Below are positions 1 through 12,807 of a stretch of DNA of 64,000 nt, piece by piece (within the stretch, counting starts at the first letter, position 1; each line of letters opens with the position of its first letter). The DNA lies in the NCBI RefSeq assembly GCF_018873765.1, contig NC_057926.1, positions 55,503,378-55,567,377 of the forward strand. The letters run 5' to 3'. Origin of the DNA: Telopea speciosissima (lineage: Eukaryota; Streptophyta; Magnoliopsida; Proteales; Proteaceae). The notes beneath the pieces are model-generated. The model ran no database searches and was not told the DNA's origin. It worked only from the letters and a program-made list of their open reading frames with translations. The position numbers and the translations under genes were made by a program.

Positions 1-3000
1 CTATGCCATGATGTTCTTCAAATGTGCTGCATCAAGGTAATGAGCTATCAGACAAAAGGACAGATACAGCCAAAAGCCTGTTCACCAAAATTTACTCAAA
101 AAAAAAAAAGAGTTGACAAACAATGAAATGTCAGATGGCAAAAATACCAACCATAGGAAGCGAACTGCATCAATGATCTCAGCATTCATATTTATGGGCC
201 TATCCTCCTTCATCAGGCCCTGAACTAAAAGTTTTCTTAGGTATTCTGCTAATTGTTCATGCCTACTACGAACACCCAGAATGCCCGCCAAGAGAAGTGG
301 AAGGAGACACATTATCGCAAGCCTCTCAGCCACCACAGTTTTAGGCCATAAACCTGCAATTAAGCAACACCATGTGACCATATAATAGTGAAGACCTACC
401 TGGACTGGATGAGAAAACTTATAGCTAGACCTGTAGTTAAGCATCACTGTGTGAGTAACTGTGAAGACTGGATCCAGTTTAGTGCGGAATAGTTCAGTTT
501 TCCATTCCCAATAAGCAAATGACACATCAAAAAATGTTGGGCAGTGTATTTTTTTTAACTTGAAAATATGTTCCAGTAAACACACATGGAATACAGACAT
601 ACAGTAGCCTAGTGTATTTACCAAATATTTACCCTTTAAACCTACTTGACGTGTCATGCACCAGTGGATATGGATTGTCACACATTTGACTCCATCCACT
701 CAAGTTCTTATACACATTTGAAATCCCTCTACCTTTGATTCTTGACCGGATAGTCTGGGGAAAACTTTTTAAATCATACGTATCCCCAACTGCTACCAAG
801 AAAATCGGCAACATTATGTGAGTCAAATAATGATCTCCAAAGCTTTCGGATACAGCCAGCAAAAACTGCATTAGCAATATCAACATCAGCAACACCTATG
901 TAAAGCATGGTACTATATATTTAAAAATTTTATATATTATTTCATCACCCCAAACCAAAACAAATGAGTCCTTCCCCCCCCCCCTCCAGCTGCCTCAAAA
1001 AATCCCTGAATATTGCAATAATATTCCCAATTTTGATAAATTTAGGCCTCATCACCTAAACCCCACAACAAAATAAACCAAAATTGAAGCTTCAACAGTT
1101 TTTGCTATAGAAACTGGTGAAAATCAAGGACAATATCATAAATGAATACTGAATTGGTTTTTTACCTTTGTCATACGATTTTTTAGATAATCTTCCTTTT
1201 GAGGTAACAAGCAGGCAAGTTGAATCAAAACTGGCAAGCAGTCAACATGCACCCAATCAAATGCAGGCCACTCCACATATCTCCTGACCAGAGCCAAAAA
1301 GAAAAAGAAGTAAATAGGAGCAGTCAGATTTTCATTCCATTCTCTCAACCTAAATTGTTAAAAGGTTTTGCTCCACCTGGGACAAAAGAAATGATATATA
1401 AATGAAGGATCAGAGAAGTTAACCACACCCTGCATACAGTTCAAGCAAGGGAGTGGAAAAAAATGCACCCCCTGTTTCTGAAGTTGCAAGATGACCAATA
1501 ACAGAAGGAAATGGGCATGTCTCAATTGCTTTCCGGTACACAAATGGAAGCAGCTCTGTCAGCATGCACAGTAAAACATCAACATTCCAGCGTTCACGTT
1601 CACCTAAAACACGAAGATGCGACTCCAAAGAATCTTCGACCCCCGAAACAGGAGGACACCGCTGGCAAGTTAGACAGTAAGTATCAGAATCTCAGATTGA
1701 AACAATTTCCAGTTCCTAAGGTAGTCAAGCATTAATACCTTCCCCCCTCCCCTCCCCCCTCCAAGAAAAAAAAGAACATATATATAACACAAAATGGAGA
1801 GAGAGGTCAGTAAGCACTTGTTAGAAGGAAACACACCTGAGCAGAGCCGACAACATGAGAAAGTAAAACTTGCTGGATATGGTCCAATTTGTTCCCCCAA
1901 TTAATTACCGATGGAACTAATTGTTTGAGTGAAGTTTCCACAACCACACCCGACGGATCACAGACCAGTTGGAACATCAACTCCTCAACCTATTCAACAA
2001 GGGAAAAATAAATTTTGGAGAAGTTTCTTTCTTATCCTTTCTTATTTTTAACAAATATCATGATATTATCATTAGGGAAAAAGCTCCTCTTCCATTCCCA
2101 GATTCATGTTTTAAACCTGTTCTAGAGCTTACATTGCAGCCAATCCTGCCAACTCAATTTTCTGCTCCATGAGTGCCTCTGAGCATATTTAGTGAGGCTG
2201 ACCTTGAAATATTTGTCCATATTCGGAAAGAGTGGAAGCAGCAACGCCAGGTTATGAGAAGCAGCCTCTCGGACAACTGTTGCAGAATCCTCAACAAGTT
2301 GTTGAACAATGGACAAAATGAGAGAATCACGAATCTCAGGTCGAACAAATTCTGCAAGCTCCCCACATGATTCAGCAACAAGCAGCCTTCGCTCCTCATA
2401 CATGTGATTTATCTGCAATTAAGGGAAAGGTAAATATGAAATTGTCATCCTTGGACAGAAAATGATGGAAAAACTTAGTTAAGCATATTTGCACAAAATG
2501 GATTTAACTCACTTGTTCCCAACACTGTGGAAGCAGTTCTGATTCAGTTCTCATCTCTCCTACATTCTTAGCAAGGCTTACGCAGGCCTGAAATAATATT
2601 TGAGCAAGATTCAGCATTATGTCCAGATCATAAAGATGTCGAAAGATGGTAGGATCAGGTTCCACTACATATAAGATGGCAAAAGAATAGTTGGGGCTTC
2701 AGATGTCAACTTACATCCATTATAATTTGTCTCTGCTGTTCATCCGGACGTTTAATTAAATTAAAAAGAGTATGTGTTAAGGAATCACGTGTGCTACTGT
2801 CTGGATGGCGCTCAATTGCACACATTATTAGAGGAAGGAGTTCCTGTAGGTATGAACAGCATCATCAGTGGAAAACCAAGAACATGGATAGATGAATGAA
2901 AAGTTAATAAGAGATTCAGAAAAAAACCTCACGATGGTTGATCAAAACATAAGGTACAATTTTAGGCAAGGCATCTGAAAGGATCTGAATAGTTTCCAAA

Positions 3001-6000
3001 CCCTGTCAAAAAAGGGGGAAAAAAAAATATGAGGGCACTCAAGTGGGTGAAAGTGCCACCAATGGATAAGGCCAAAAATGCTCCTAAGGAATGTATTCTG
3101 TCCCATCAAAAGCTCACCATCTTTTCAGAAGCAGGCTTGATTAATTGGTTATCTAATTTAATGATGATCCCACTGTCATCTGGTGGTAATTCAGAATATT
3201 TTTTGTCGATATTCTCATCCTTTTCAACTGTACAGTTACCATTTGAAGCAAGTTGTACTGTCTCTTGTGAAATTTCCTGAGGCTGAGCTGCATTTTCTTT
3301 AGAGGTCTGAGTTCGCTGATGTTCACCATCTTCAACATCTGACTTGCCACATGCCAAGTCCATAGGATGAGACAGCACAGCTCCATCTTCATGGATCTCA
3401 ACAACCTTTTCTTCCGTCTTTGTGTATTCTTTCTCACAATTGATAGGCTGTACAGGATTTTCAGTAACAGAATTCTTTGCTTTTAAGTTCTCTATTTCCA
3501 ATTGCAAAGATTTTATTTCTGCATGATAGTTCACTGACTGGGATGGCAACTGTTCAAAATCTGCGGATACCCAACGTCTACCAGATCTAGATCCTTCGAT
3601 GTGCATTTTCAGTGAAGTGATTTCAGCTCTGCAGTCATTGAGTTCCTTTCTTTGAAGCTCCAGTGATTGCTTTAAGTCTTGAACCTGCAAACAAGATATT
3701 ACAAAAACCTATGCTTCAATAAAGTGACATAATTAAGCAGTCCAAAGGAAACAATTCAGACAGAGGACTACCTGAATTTCTCTGTCCTTAAGATCCTTCT
3801 GCAGAGCTTCTAACGACTTCATAAGGGCCATTATTTGTCCATCAGCCACTTCCTTACTCTTCAGGAAGGTCTCCTTTTCAGAATTCAGCTTCTCAATTGT
3901 TTTGATCAATGACTCATTTTCTCGAATAAGAGAGATTTTCTCCTGCAGTACAAGTAGCCTCAAACTTTTATTTGATTTGTACATGCAGCAAATTATCCAA
4001 ATCAAGCATAACTAGCATGTCGAGTGAATGGTGGGCACCCAATTTCTTTCTGGCTGACATCAATCAATCCCTCCAGGTGGCAGGAACCAGATTTCCAGGA
4101 AATCGATCCCTCTATAGCATCACTCATGTAAAACTGATTGCACTAGTATAAAATTTAAGTTCTAATTATTTGAATGCATTTACAGGATTAAAGTGTATAA
4201 AGACATTTACATTGTTTCATAGCTAAAACCAAAATGAAAGTTACAAAGCTCCTTGTGACATATTTTTATTAATAACAAATCTTTTCCAAAATATAAACGA
4301 TGGACTAATTTTTCATTAAATTGTGTAAGCCACATATAGAAATTCAAGGTACATACTATGAATTTCCTGATCTCAGATCCTCACAGTTTTGGAAAGAGAC
4401 ATGACCAAACATAATCAAATTGTGAGAAATGGTTAGTCAAAAGATCAAAAAGCAATTGGAATTGTGGAGTTGGGGTTAAGAGATTTTCGATTACTTTAAT
4501 GAATGAATTAATTATTTGAGGAACATAATGATACCACAAGCTGAATGTGCCATACAAGGTATTGAAAATAAGTTCTAAACATAAACGATGCAAAGTTTAA
4601 GGTTAAAGTGGAAAGCTCCTAATGCTAATGAATGAAAAAGACATATAAACTATTCAGATATATAATTCCAATAAACTTATCATGCCATATGTGATCTAAT
4701 AAATTATTGATGAGCAAGGGCCAAAACTCGATTCTGACTCGACAAATACCTCAGCTGCCTCTGGAGTGGATAAAAGATATTGATAATAATAACGGCGTAA
4801 AGCATCTGGTACACAAGCGGTCGTGTTCTGCCAAACATCAAGGTCTTTGCCTGCAACCTGCATGAAAGGTATTGACAAGTTGTAATGATGTCACAATATT
4901 TTAAATAAACAAGAATTTGCAGCCAGAATAAATCATTGAAGAGCATGGGAAGCAAAGTAAACATTGAAGAGCATGGGAAGCAAAGTAAACACACATATTT
5001 TTAATAAGATGACAGTCTTTTATAATCCTTTTAAGGAATCTGTAGATAAAAAATATTTAATGTTCATGTCAGAAAACAATATCTTGAGTGAGCTATTGCA
5101 TGCATATTGCTGACGGCAGCTGTCATGTTTGAAATTACGAGTCATGCAATTTGGTCCTAACCAGAACTAAACTCATAGAAAAGAATATTTTTAACTAACA
5201 TGTAAATTTTATATTTTTATTAATAATCATTAAATCTATGAAAAATTTCCCTGATGCTTTGAGGCCTTTAAGCCAAATACTTGGACACAGATATAGGAAA
5301 ACTTGGCAACAATGACAGCCTTCTGGTTATCCACGAAGCAATCATCTGTGCTTAAATGCGTCACCACCAACCAGATAGGCCAAGGTTTTACAGATACAAT
5401 AAAATAACACACACATGCACATACATACGGGGTTGCATGCTATAACCAAAAATATATACATAGATAGAGGGAGGGAGGGACACACACAGAGACACGGACA
5501 GAGAGATATAGAGAAAGAGAGAGAGTAGACTAGGGATAATCTTAGCTACCTCTTCATAGAATGTCATGGCAGTAAGCCGATATCCAGCTAGAAGCAAATA
5601 TTCCTTTATAGCACAATTAACATCTTTACGCTCACTGTCCTTCAGAGGGCCCAAATCAGAAAAGGAAGTATTCCTCTTTCCCTGCTGCAAAGTAGGCCCA
5701 TCTTCCACAGAAACATCTATATTAGACCCTGCAAAATATAAACAGGAAGGAAAGAAGTTATAAGCCTAGATATGTAAGGAAACCAGAAGCATTCATGAGA
5801 AAGTATGACTGATTGATCAGAGTGAACACGGATTTTATATAATAACTCCTACAGCACAACACTAGTAATAGTTGCAGACTTGCAGTGTCAGTTTGATGCA
5901 TAAAGTTTCATTCCATTTCAAATCAACTCTCTCTGTCTCTCTAACCAAATTTCCTTATCCTAACAATATAATAAAATCCATTTATGGTGCCACCACAATC

Positions 6001-9000
6001 CACCTCCCCCCCCCCCCCCCCAAAAAAAAAAAAGAAGAAGAAGAAGAAAACGTCCACTAATTTTAAAGGTCCAAGATTCCAATGACCAACCATTTAAGTG
6101 AAAATTAATTCTATAACTCTCTAAATATAATTCTCCCTGGTTAATTTTGCATCAAATGATTTGGCAGATTTTACCACAAATGATTTTTCGGGGCTGGTCA
6201 TGTATCAGGAGCCCACAAACAGAAAAGAAGGGAAGCACTAAAAGCAACAATCCAGAATTTGTTCTATTGTGACAACACAATGAAATTAAGCATTACCTTC
6301 TACTTCATATGAAATCTCCTAGAATCTTTCCCAAATCCAAAACTTCTAGAAACTGACAAATATTGAATCATGATTATGAGCCCTCAATCAATTTGTAAAT
6401 AACCGTCTTATGATAGTATATGTTCACATGCATTGAAATTTCTCATGTTCAATTGAGCATGGAACACCAAACAAGCTATGTAGGAAGAATTTTTTACACT
6501 TAAGACAGGAGAAATGCAAGAAGGCACATCAGTGACTATAATAATGACTGAAAGATAAGGAAGGCATACCACTCAAATCATCTGGAGAGTATTCAGTTCT
6601 CTTTTGCAATTCTGTCTTCAGTCTTAAAATGTCTTCTTGTGCTAAACGAAGCTCATATTCACGCAGTGCCAATTTTTCTTCAACTGTCTCTTTCTCTTCT
6701 AGTAAACTCTGAGGGTCTGCAACTGGTCACAGAAAAAGAAAGGGGATTTTTTTTCCAGTTATGCTTCAAAAGTCATTAATCATAATTCAAAAATAAGATA
6801 TAAATTGATTTATTTGTAAGAAAATACCCCATATACAACCCAGAAGTTTCCAGCATCAGTTCATAAACGCAAAATAAGGATGAAGAACGAGATAATAACA
6901 CAACTATTAAAGGGTGTACCCAGTGCACGAGGCTCCCGCAACTGCAGGGTCTGGGGAGGGTCATAATGTATGCAGCCTTACCCCTGCTTTCGCAAAGAGG
7001 CTGTTTCCAGACTCGAACCCGTGACCACTAGGTCAAAACGGAGCAAATTTACCATTGCACCAAGGCCCACCCTCATAATAACACAAGTACACAACTATTA
7101 CAAAAGCAAAATCAAAGGAAAGGTGGGGGGGGTGGAGAAAAATTGGATCTTCGCATGCTATAGCAGATGGAATATAAATTTATTTTTGAAACCAGATAGA
7201 AGACTTCATGTGTATAAGTCAGCTATGTTTCTCCCCCCCCCCCCCCATCATAAAAAATAAATAAATAAATACTTGCACATGAAGCACATTCTGCCAATTA
7301 ATCACCGAAGGATTGCTTTTCCCAACAAAAATTTCAGGTTTATCTATATAATTTCTTTCTTCCATTTTCTGTTAAAAGGATTCTCGCTCTTGGTTGATTT
7401 GAAGAGCATTGGTTTTATCAAAGCCCGAATCCTGAAATCAAAATTGTAGTCCATGTTGTTTTCCTGTATTTCACAAAAGAGTATTCTTTTTCTTCCCCTG
7501 CCACTATTTATCGTGTACTAGCAACCTAAATAGAAAAAATGTGAGTGCGGGCATGTGTTATTGAAATTATATCTCCTAAAATACTATTTTCAGGAATAAA
7601 AAGAACCAATAAAAGAAAATCTCATGTCAGGTAACTATACACCTGCTATATTGTTTTACCTTGCCAGATGTAAGAATTTGTTGATAAGTTTTCACTTGTC
7701 AGATAACTTCAGGAGATTCTCTTACGTTACCTAAGTTTTACAGGGAACCCAAGGATCCAGGGTACAACATGACATTCCAAAAGAACAAAGAAGCCTCAAA
7801 GTTGGATCCTAGATGATGGAACCAAGTGATAAATTAATAGGGCTCAGAACCATTAAAAATTATCAACTAATAAAGAGAACAATATTTTTTGAGGACAGGT
7901 ATGACTTTCAATAGAGTTGAATCATGAAATGGGATTCTAGTCAACCGCATTTAGTTGGGATTATTTTGTTGAGTTGAGAGAAAGAGATAAATATTGACAT
8001 GTAAAAGTATCAAGCTGTATTAACTTAACTCAACCAAGCATCATCTGAGATGGAGGAAGGCAAGGGCCACTCACTAAGTATAACCCTAATTACTTGGTGT
8101 GGGAAATAGAAACCATGTTCTGTCACTCCCCTCTATTTAGGGTCACTCATGTCTTTCCTCACCAGTCACCCAAGTCATTTTTGGGCTTCCTACAAATTTT
8201 CAAACGTATGCTGGAACTATGTGATGCACCCTTTATGTTTCTTTTCCAATTCTTTTGGAGTTTCTTATGCATTTCCTCTTTCTCACATTTTGCAAAAATT
8301 TTGGTGGCTGCTTTCTCATGTATGTTTCTTTTTCATTTCCTTCAACATTTCCTTTCAGGCAAAACCATTCCAACTTGCAAAATGAAGACTAGAGCACCAG
8401 GTAATACAACAATATACACAAATGCATGCTCATCAAGTTGAGGAAACTTAAATTTCAACCCATTTATTACTTTTTAGTACGCATTGGACAACTTGATTAA
8501 GGAAGAGGACTAATATTGATTTGAAACAGAGAGACTGTGAATCTAGGAATCTGATGCTTATACAAGCTTAATGTAACTGTATCCACATGATATGATACCA
8601 ATATCAGTTCTTGATACTTTCTTACTAAGTAACACCTCACCTCTCTATATCCTGATCTTCAATCTTACATTTGTATCTGTAAAAATTCAACTGCAGTCAT
8701 TCTTCAAGAGGAATACTAATCCACAGAAGAAATATGTATGTTTTCATTAATTTATACGCTTCTTTAGTGGTGACTTTTTGTATACTTATGAGGTGTTATA
8801 CTTTGCTACATAAAATTGATGTCCTCGTTTTTGTTTACTTCCAGGCAGGAAACTGAAGAGAAAACCATACAAAAATTGTTGCAGCAGTGATGGTGGTAAA
8901 ATATATCTATGCTTTTGACGAAATAGTAGTTTTGTGCATATATCTTTAAATGCATGGGCTTCTCAATGAAAACACCATCTCATCACACCAATGGTTACAA

Positions 9001-10236
9001 CCCCTTTACTGCACATCAACCTATAAAATGAATTTCCTACCACATTTTTTGTAGTCATTGCATTTGTTCGTATATGACACAGAACTTGGATATGCTTTCA
9101 TGCATGCATTTGAGTGTATATGCAACTCAACTCTAACAAATTGCTAGTTCATACTTCATAAGCTTTTCATATGAAAAGAAGGTCAATTCTTTACAAGCAG
9201 AAAGTTTCACTTATTTTTATTTACGTACAGTTTGTAATGAATTTTGTAGTTAAGTGTGATTTTTCATTTTAGGACTAATGAGGTAAAAGGACAGTATGTT
9301 GGAAAGATTATAAGAGATAAAACAGAAAATGGCTGAAAAAAAGTGACCCTAATAATGATAAAAATAAGTTAATAAAGCCGAAAGCCTCCCAGCCAAGAGA
9401 ACAAAACAATGACAGGAACAAGCTTGCATTTCCAGTCTATTAGATTCCATCAATCCAACTGTCCTGTGCAGTGCACTATGTTCAATTTTAACCAAATACA
9501 TCATGCTAAGCAAAAAAAAAAAAAAAAGCGCCATAATAGACGAGGACCATGATTCTTCATAAATTATCATGATAACGGATTACACTCCAATACCGTGCAC
9601 ATACGGATTCAACTTTGGTAATATCTGCATACTGGCATCCAAGGCAACCAACTGAATGCTACAGTATTTCTCTCAACTAATAATGAGATCTTGGATGCTG
9701 ATAGCTAACACATTATCTCAGGCAGCCAAATAGAGGTGACTCTGTCACGTAACATCCATTATCCAGAGTTGGATCTCATAATTAGACCGATTGGAGGACG
9801 TAAAAGAAAAAAAACGAAGTGTTCACTTAATAAAATTTGAAAGAATAACACTCGGAAGAGACGAGATTCAAGAATCAACAGTGACTGGAAAATTTGAAAG
9901 TAAGAAGAACAAAAAAAGAAAGAGAAAAACTAAACTTATACCAGATCGAATGGGAGAACTTCAACATTGAATTGCTACCGCATTAGCTTTAAGGCAGAGA
10001 AAAGGCGGGAAGGAGAAATGGCGGAAAGGATTAGTACCTCGGAGAGCGTTGAAACGAGAGATCTGATCCGGCGGGAACTGAGATATATCTGCGAAGAACT
10101 CCTTGAGCCTGATAGCCTGCGCATCTCGTCCGTCCTCGAGAAGCTCATGAAGCAGCTCAAACGCAGTCAGCAAGTAGTTCTCTTCGAGAAGGAAATTGAC
10201 GACACAGTTGCAGAGCGATGTTCTCTCCACGTCCAT
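1..10236 (-). CDS. LisH and HEAT-repeat protein (plant RELCH-like, At5g16210 type), 3' end missing
   Basis: Sixteen exons joined by GT-AG introns keep one frame: 10236-10038, 6716-6570, 5728-5550, 4857-4750, 3942-3772, 3684-3118, 3002-2928, 2843-2715, 2587-2513, 2412-2203, 1989-1837, 1661-1429, 1283-1166, 865-733, 353-152 and 26-1. They encode about 908 residues; the Arabidopsis relative is near 1,180, so the last quarter lies off the left edge. A LisH motif fills residues 5-37 (VVNFLLEENYLLTAFELLHE). A second LisH-like stretch is in exon 3 (EYLLLAGYRLTAMTFYEE). Exons 2, 5 and 6 are coiled-coil-like, and HEAT-type helices run from exon 7 onward (EIRDSLILSIVQQL, REAASHNLALLLPLF). The start ATG opens directly into the LisH. 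The animal relative RELCH links Rab11 recycling endosomes to sterol transfer; the plant role is unknown. Homology is from recalled sequence, and splice sites are read by eye. Confidence 0.93.
4934..4989. repeat. 28-bp tandem duplication
   Basis: A 28-bp unit starting CATTGAAGAGCATGGG occurs twice in perfect tandem (4934-4961, 4962-4989) within the intron between exons 4 and 3 of the LisH/HEAT gene. It is probably a recent local slippage or duplication event. Confidence 0.85.
6006..6032. repeat. Compound poly(C)/poly(A) tract
   Basis: About 16 C are followed by about 11 A and then a short GAA run, in an intron of the LisH/HEAT gene. Its reverse complement is T(n)G(n), the arrangement also seen at 22823-22861 and 53608-53630. 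Exact lengths in such tracts are unreliable in assemblies. Confidence 0.7.
6904..7074 (-). mobile_element. Au-like tRNA-derived SINE
   Basis: On the minus strand the sequence begins GGGCCTTGGTGCAATGGTAA (pol III A-box region), continues with a B box (GGTTCGAGTC) and ends with GGGAGCCTCGTGCACTGGGT, the layout of plant Au SINEs. A 12-bp direct repeat ATAATAACACAA flanks it at 6892-6903 and 7075-7086, as expected for LINE-mediated insertion. Head and tail are both present, so the copy looks close to full length. It sits in the first intron of the LisH/HEAT gene in the same orientation as that gene. Confidence 0.85.
7902..8000 (-). repeat. Dispersed repeat, copy 1 (family shared with 46810-46905)
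   Basis: The reverse complement reads ATCCCAACTAAATGCGGT and later ATTCAACTCTATT. The same words in the same order occur on the plus strand at 46834-46891, so these are two diverged copies of one dispersed repeat. Repeats carrying the word CCCAACTAAATGGGGT are widespread in plant genomes; I cannot assign a class or exact ends. Confidence 0.45.
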
Positions 10237-10984
10237 TGATTCGCGCGCCGTATCCCAAACAGCGGATCAATGTATCGTCGAAGTCGAGAGATGCATTTCT
10301 AATAAATTGTGCTCGAACACAGGCGCAGGCGGAGGCGGAGCAGAGCTTCGTCGCAACTCGTAAAGACGTAAACAGACCCCAGCGGTGAACAGAGAAATCC
10401 TCAATTTCGCTTCGGATTTCGCATAGCAGCAGCCAGCAGGAAGGAATACATCAGATTTCATGTTGGTTCTCCCGTATAGGCTTTCCACGTTTGCAATGGG
10501 CCCAAGTCATTCGCGTGACGAAATCCACACGCGTGCCACGAGTCCAAAAAGTGAGCAACGAGGCAGCGGGGTAAAGACATTTTGCTTTGGTGGAGCCCGT
10601 ACTTTTTAATTGGACTACTCTCCCTAAAATGGACCGCCTGATCGAGTGAGCTATAGTTTTTTACCGTTGATCCAGAATTTTTAATGCCTTGAACTAGATA
10701 ATATACTGTTGTACTCTCCCTTATTTTAAAGACCTCTTTGATTGTGAACCGGGGAGCACTAGAGAGTACGATCACGTGAGAGTAGGATTAGACAATTTTA
10801 TATTTCTATATTTATTAGAAAAGGAACGCTAAATGCCTCGACAGTGTGTACCTGCGCCCAAACACAGCCTAGAGCGATAAGACCGGTGCGGCGGTGCTGC
10901 CTCTGGAAAGGCAAAAAGGACTAGGGGTAGCATTGGTCTTTTCACATCATGTTGTGTCTGTGTGGGGGGCCAATGAGAACACTC
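10237..10984. other. Upstream region of the LisH/HEAT gene, no gene seen
   Basis: This stretch should hold the 5' UTR and promoter of the minus-strand LisH/HEAT gene. It is GC-richer near 10240-10450 than the surroundings, as is common for plant transcription start regions. I could not identify a convincing TATA box. The part from about 10815 to 10984 looks like a piece of a small inverted-repeat element next to the plastid insertion, but its ends are not definable. Confidence 0.4.
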
Positions 10985-11366
10985 AATTCTATCTTTATAG
11001 ATTTCTCGAGATACCTTCTTACAAAGTTTTGTTATAGCATCAAAAGCTGCTTCTGGTTTAGGTGAGCAACCCAGCAAATAGCCATCCATAGAAATTAGCT
11101 TATCGACTCCCCGAACAGTACTATAAGAATCGGTACTGAACATCCCTCCCGTAATAGTACAGGCTCCCATAGTAATGACATATTTTGGTTCAAGCATTTG
11201 CTCATATAATCTCACTAAAGAAGGGGCCATTTTCCTTGTTATCGTGCCGGCTGTTAAAATGAGATCCGCTTGTCTAGGACTCGATCTTGGTACCAGTCTA
11301 TAATGATCAAAGTCGAATCGTGAGCCTATTAATGAAGCAAATTCAATAAAGCAACAACTGGTACCA
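10985..11366 (-). pseudogene. ndhK: Nuclear plastid DNA insertion: ndhK fragment
   Basis: The minus strand encodes a long stretch of plastid NADH dehydrogenase-like subunit [21 protein letters not shown], then [18 protein letters not shown], then [19 protein letters not shown] and REIYKDRI. In a plastid this subunit belongs to the NDH complex of cyclic electron flow. Here it lacks both its N- and C-terminal parts and lies among nuclear repeats next to an intron-containing nuclear gene, so it is a NUPT. Compared with the usual plastid sequence there are several changes at conserved sites (for example [14 protein letters not shown] where LIPVDVYLPGCPPK is normal), some of them Pro to Ser or Leu as C-to-T decay would give. 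It is not expected to be functional. Confidence 0.9.
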
Positions 11367-11416
11367 CATTGGCATCACGGGGATGAGGCAGTCATTTCAC
11401 CCCCTTTATGTCTAGG

Positions 11417-11680
11417 CTTGGACGCTTGAGCGTTGCATTACCCCCACAAAAAATTTTCTCCATTTTTATAAGTGGTTTTTTTCCTAATAAACCAGTTCGT
11501 GGATGGACCAAGCGGCCAACCAAGATTGGTTGAATTGAGTTGAATTGAGTCTGGCCTTGGACGCTTGAGCGTTACATTTCCCCCCCACAAAAATTTTCCT
11601 CCATTTTTATAAGTGTTTTTTCCTAATAAACCAGTTCGTGGATGGACCAAGCGGCCAACCAAGATTGGTTGAATTGAGTT
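11417..11680. repeat. Two-copy 125-bp tandem repeat, period 139
   Basis: Two copies start with CTTGGACGCTTGAGCGTT (11417 and 11556) and end with GATTGGTTGAATTGAGTT (11541 and 11680). The copies differ by a few substitutions and short indels, mainly in the C-run and T-run. A 14-bp spacer separates them. The open frame read across them on the minus strand is simply the repeat translated and is not a gene. Confidence 0.85.
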
Positions 11681-12556
11681 GGTAGTTGGTACTCTCTTTG
11701 TAGCCATATGTGGTTAAAAAAACTGGCATGTGTATCTTAACGTTTCATCTAAAAGATAGGATTAATTATTAGTGAAAATCTCTCTTATTTATGTTGTTGG
11801 TTCTCTTGTGAGGAGGGCAAATATCTTTAACGAGTAGGATGGTTCATTGGTTTGGACCTTAGTTAGTAAATTTGCATATACTGCGCGTATTATACGCAAA
11901 CCCTAACGTTTAAATCAAAAATAGTTTTGTTGTCGCATTTTTTCGTATTTTTATTAAAATATGCGCTTTTTAAAAGTTAGAGTATTAAACACGAATAATA
12001 CCATATTATACGCGTTTAATACTTTTTAAAACTTAAAAAAATAATAATAATAAAACTAAACTTAACCTAAGCAAGTTCGTTTCACTTTCCCTTCCCATTC
12101 TTTTGAACTTCGAACAAACTCTACTGGGCTGCTGCCGCTGCTTCCTGCTGCCCCCCCCCCCCACCCCACCCCAATCTCCAATCATCTTCACCACCGGCGA
12201 CGGTGAAGGCCAAGGCAACGGCGACGGCGACGGCGGCAACAGCTTCTCTTCTCGTTTCATTATAGTTCGGTTGTTCCTCCTCTTCTTCTCTGTCTCTGTT
12301 CGGAAGGTTTGTCCTTTTTCCCTTTAGTGTTTTCTTATTTATGTTTCTTTTCCCTTTAGGCTAGATTTGGATGTTCACTTTTAGTGGATCTTTTTTTAAT
12401 GCTTTTTCCCTTGTATAAAATCTGGGTTTCGTTTGTATTCCTTCGGCTACTGTGTAAGTTTGTGATTTTACTTTCGAAAATTATTCATGGGTTGACTCAA
12501 GACTTGGCAGCTCAGCTAGTAATACTTCCCTGAATTTTCTTCTCTGAAGCCCTGCA

Positions 12557-12559
<3 letters not shown>

Positions 12560-12591
<32 letters not shown>
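12560..12591. repeat. (GA)n microsatellite
   Basis: About 16 GA units in a row. A second array of the same unit lies 175 bp downstream. Confidence 0.95.
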
Positions 12592-12596
<5 letters not shown>

Positions 12597-12763
12597 GGAC
12601 ATCTACAAGGAACGAATTAGTTGAGGCTATGTGTGATTTTACTGCAACTATACCATCCATTTAAAAGAAATAAATTAACTACTCAAATGGTTAAAAATTT
12701 TGAAGATTGAACAACTTTCTCTTTGATGTAATTTGTGGTTCACTTGTTAGGTGGCCCTGAATC

Positions 12764-12766
<3 letters not shown>

Positions 12767-12804
<38 letters not shown>
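12767..12804. repeat. (GA)n microsatellite
   Basis: About 18 GA units, in the same orientation as the array at 12560-12591. Confidence 0.95.

Positions 12805-12807
<3 letters not shown>

Larger units (their letters stand above)
6717..10037 (-). other. First intron of the LisH/HEAT gene
   Basis: This 3.3-kb intron separates the LisH exon from the first coiled-coil exon. Its ends are GT (complement of AC at 10036-10037) and AG (complement of CT at 6717-6718). It contains one minus-strand Au-like SINE (6904-7074), a C-rich homopolymer at 7212-7226 and a dispersed repeat at 7902-8000. I saw no further coding exon in it; the longer open frames at 8094-8441 and 9349-9570 have no recognisable composition. 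Confidence 0.7.

Noticed and set aside
82-699. A 205-codon minus-strand open frame
   Set aside because: It reads through the last exons and introns of the LisH/HEAT gene. Only the parts inside exon 15 (152-353) match the family; the rest is intron.
8094-8441. A 115-codon plus-strand frame in the first intron of the LisH/HEAT gene
   Set aside because: Phe- and Ser-rich from T-rich DNA, no recognisable motif, sits within an intron on the opposite strand.
11438-11707. An 89-codon minus-strand open frame
   Set aside because: It is the two-copy tandem repeat translated, with the same peptide twice; no family resemblance.
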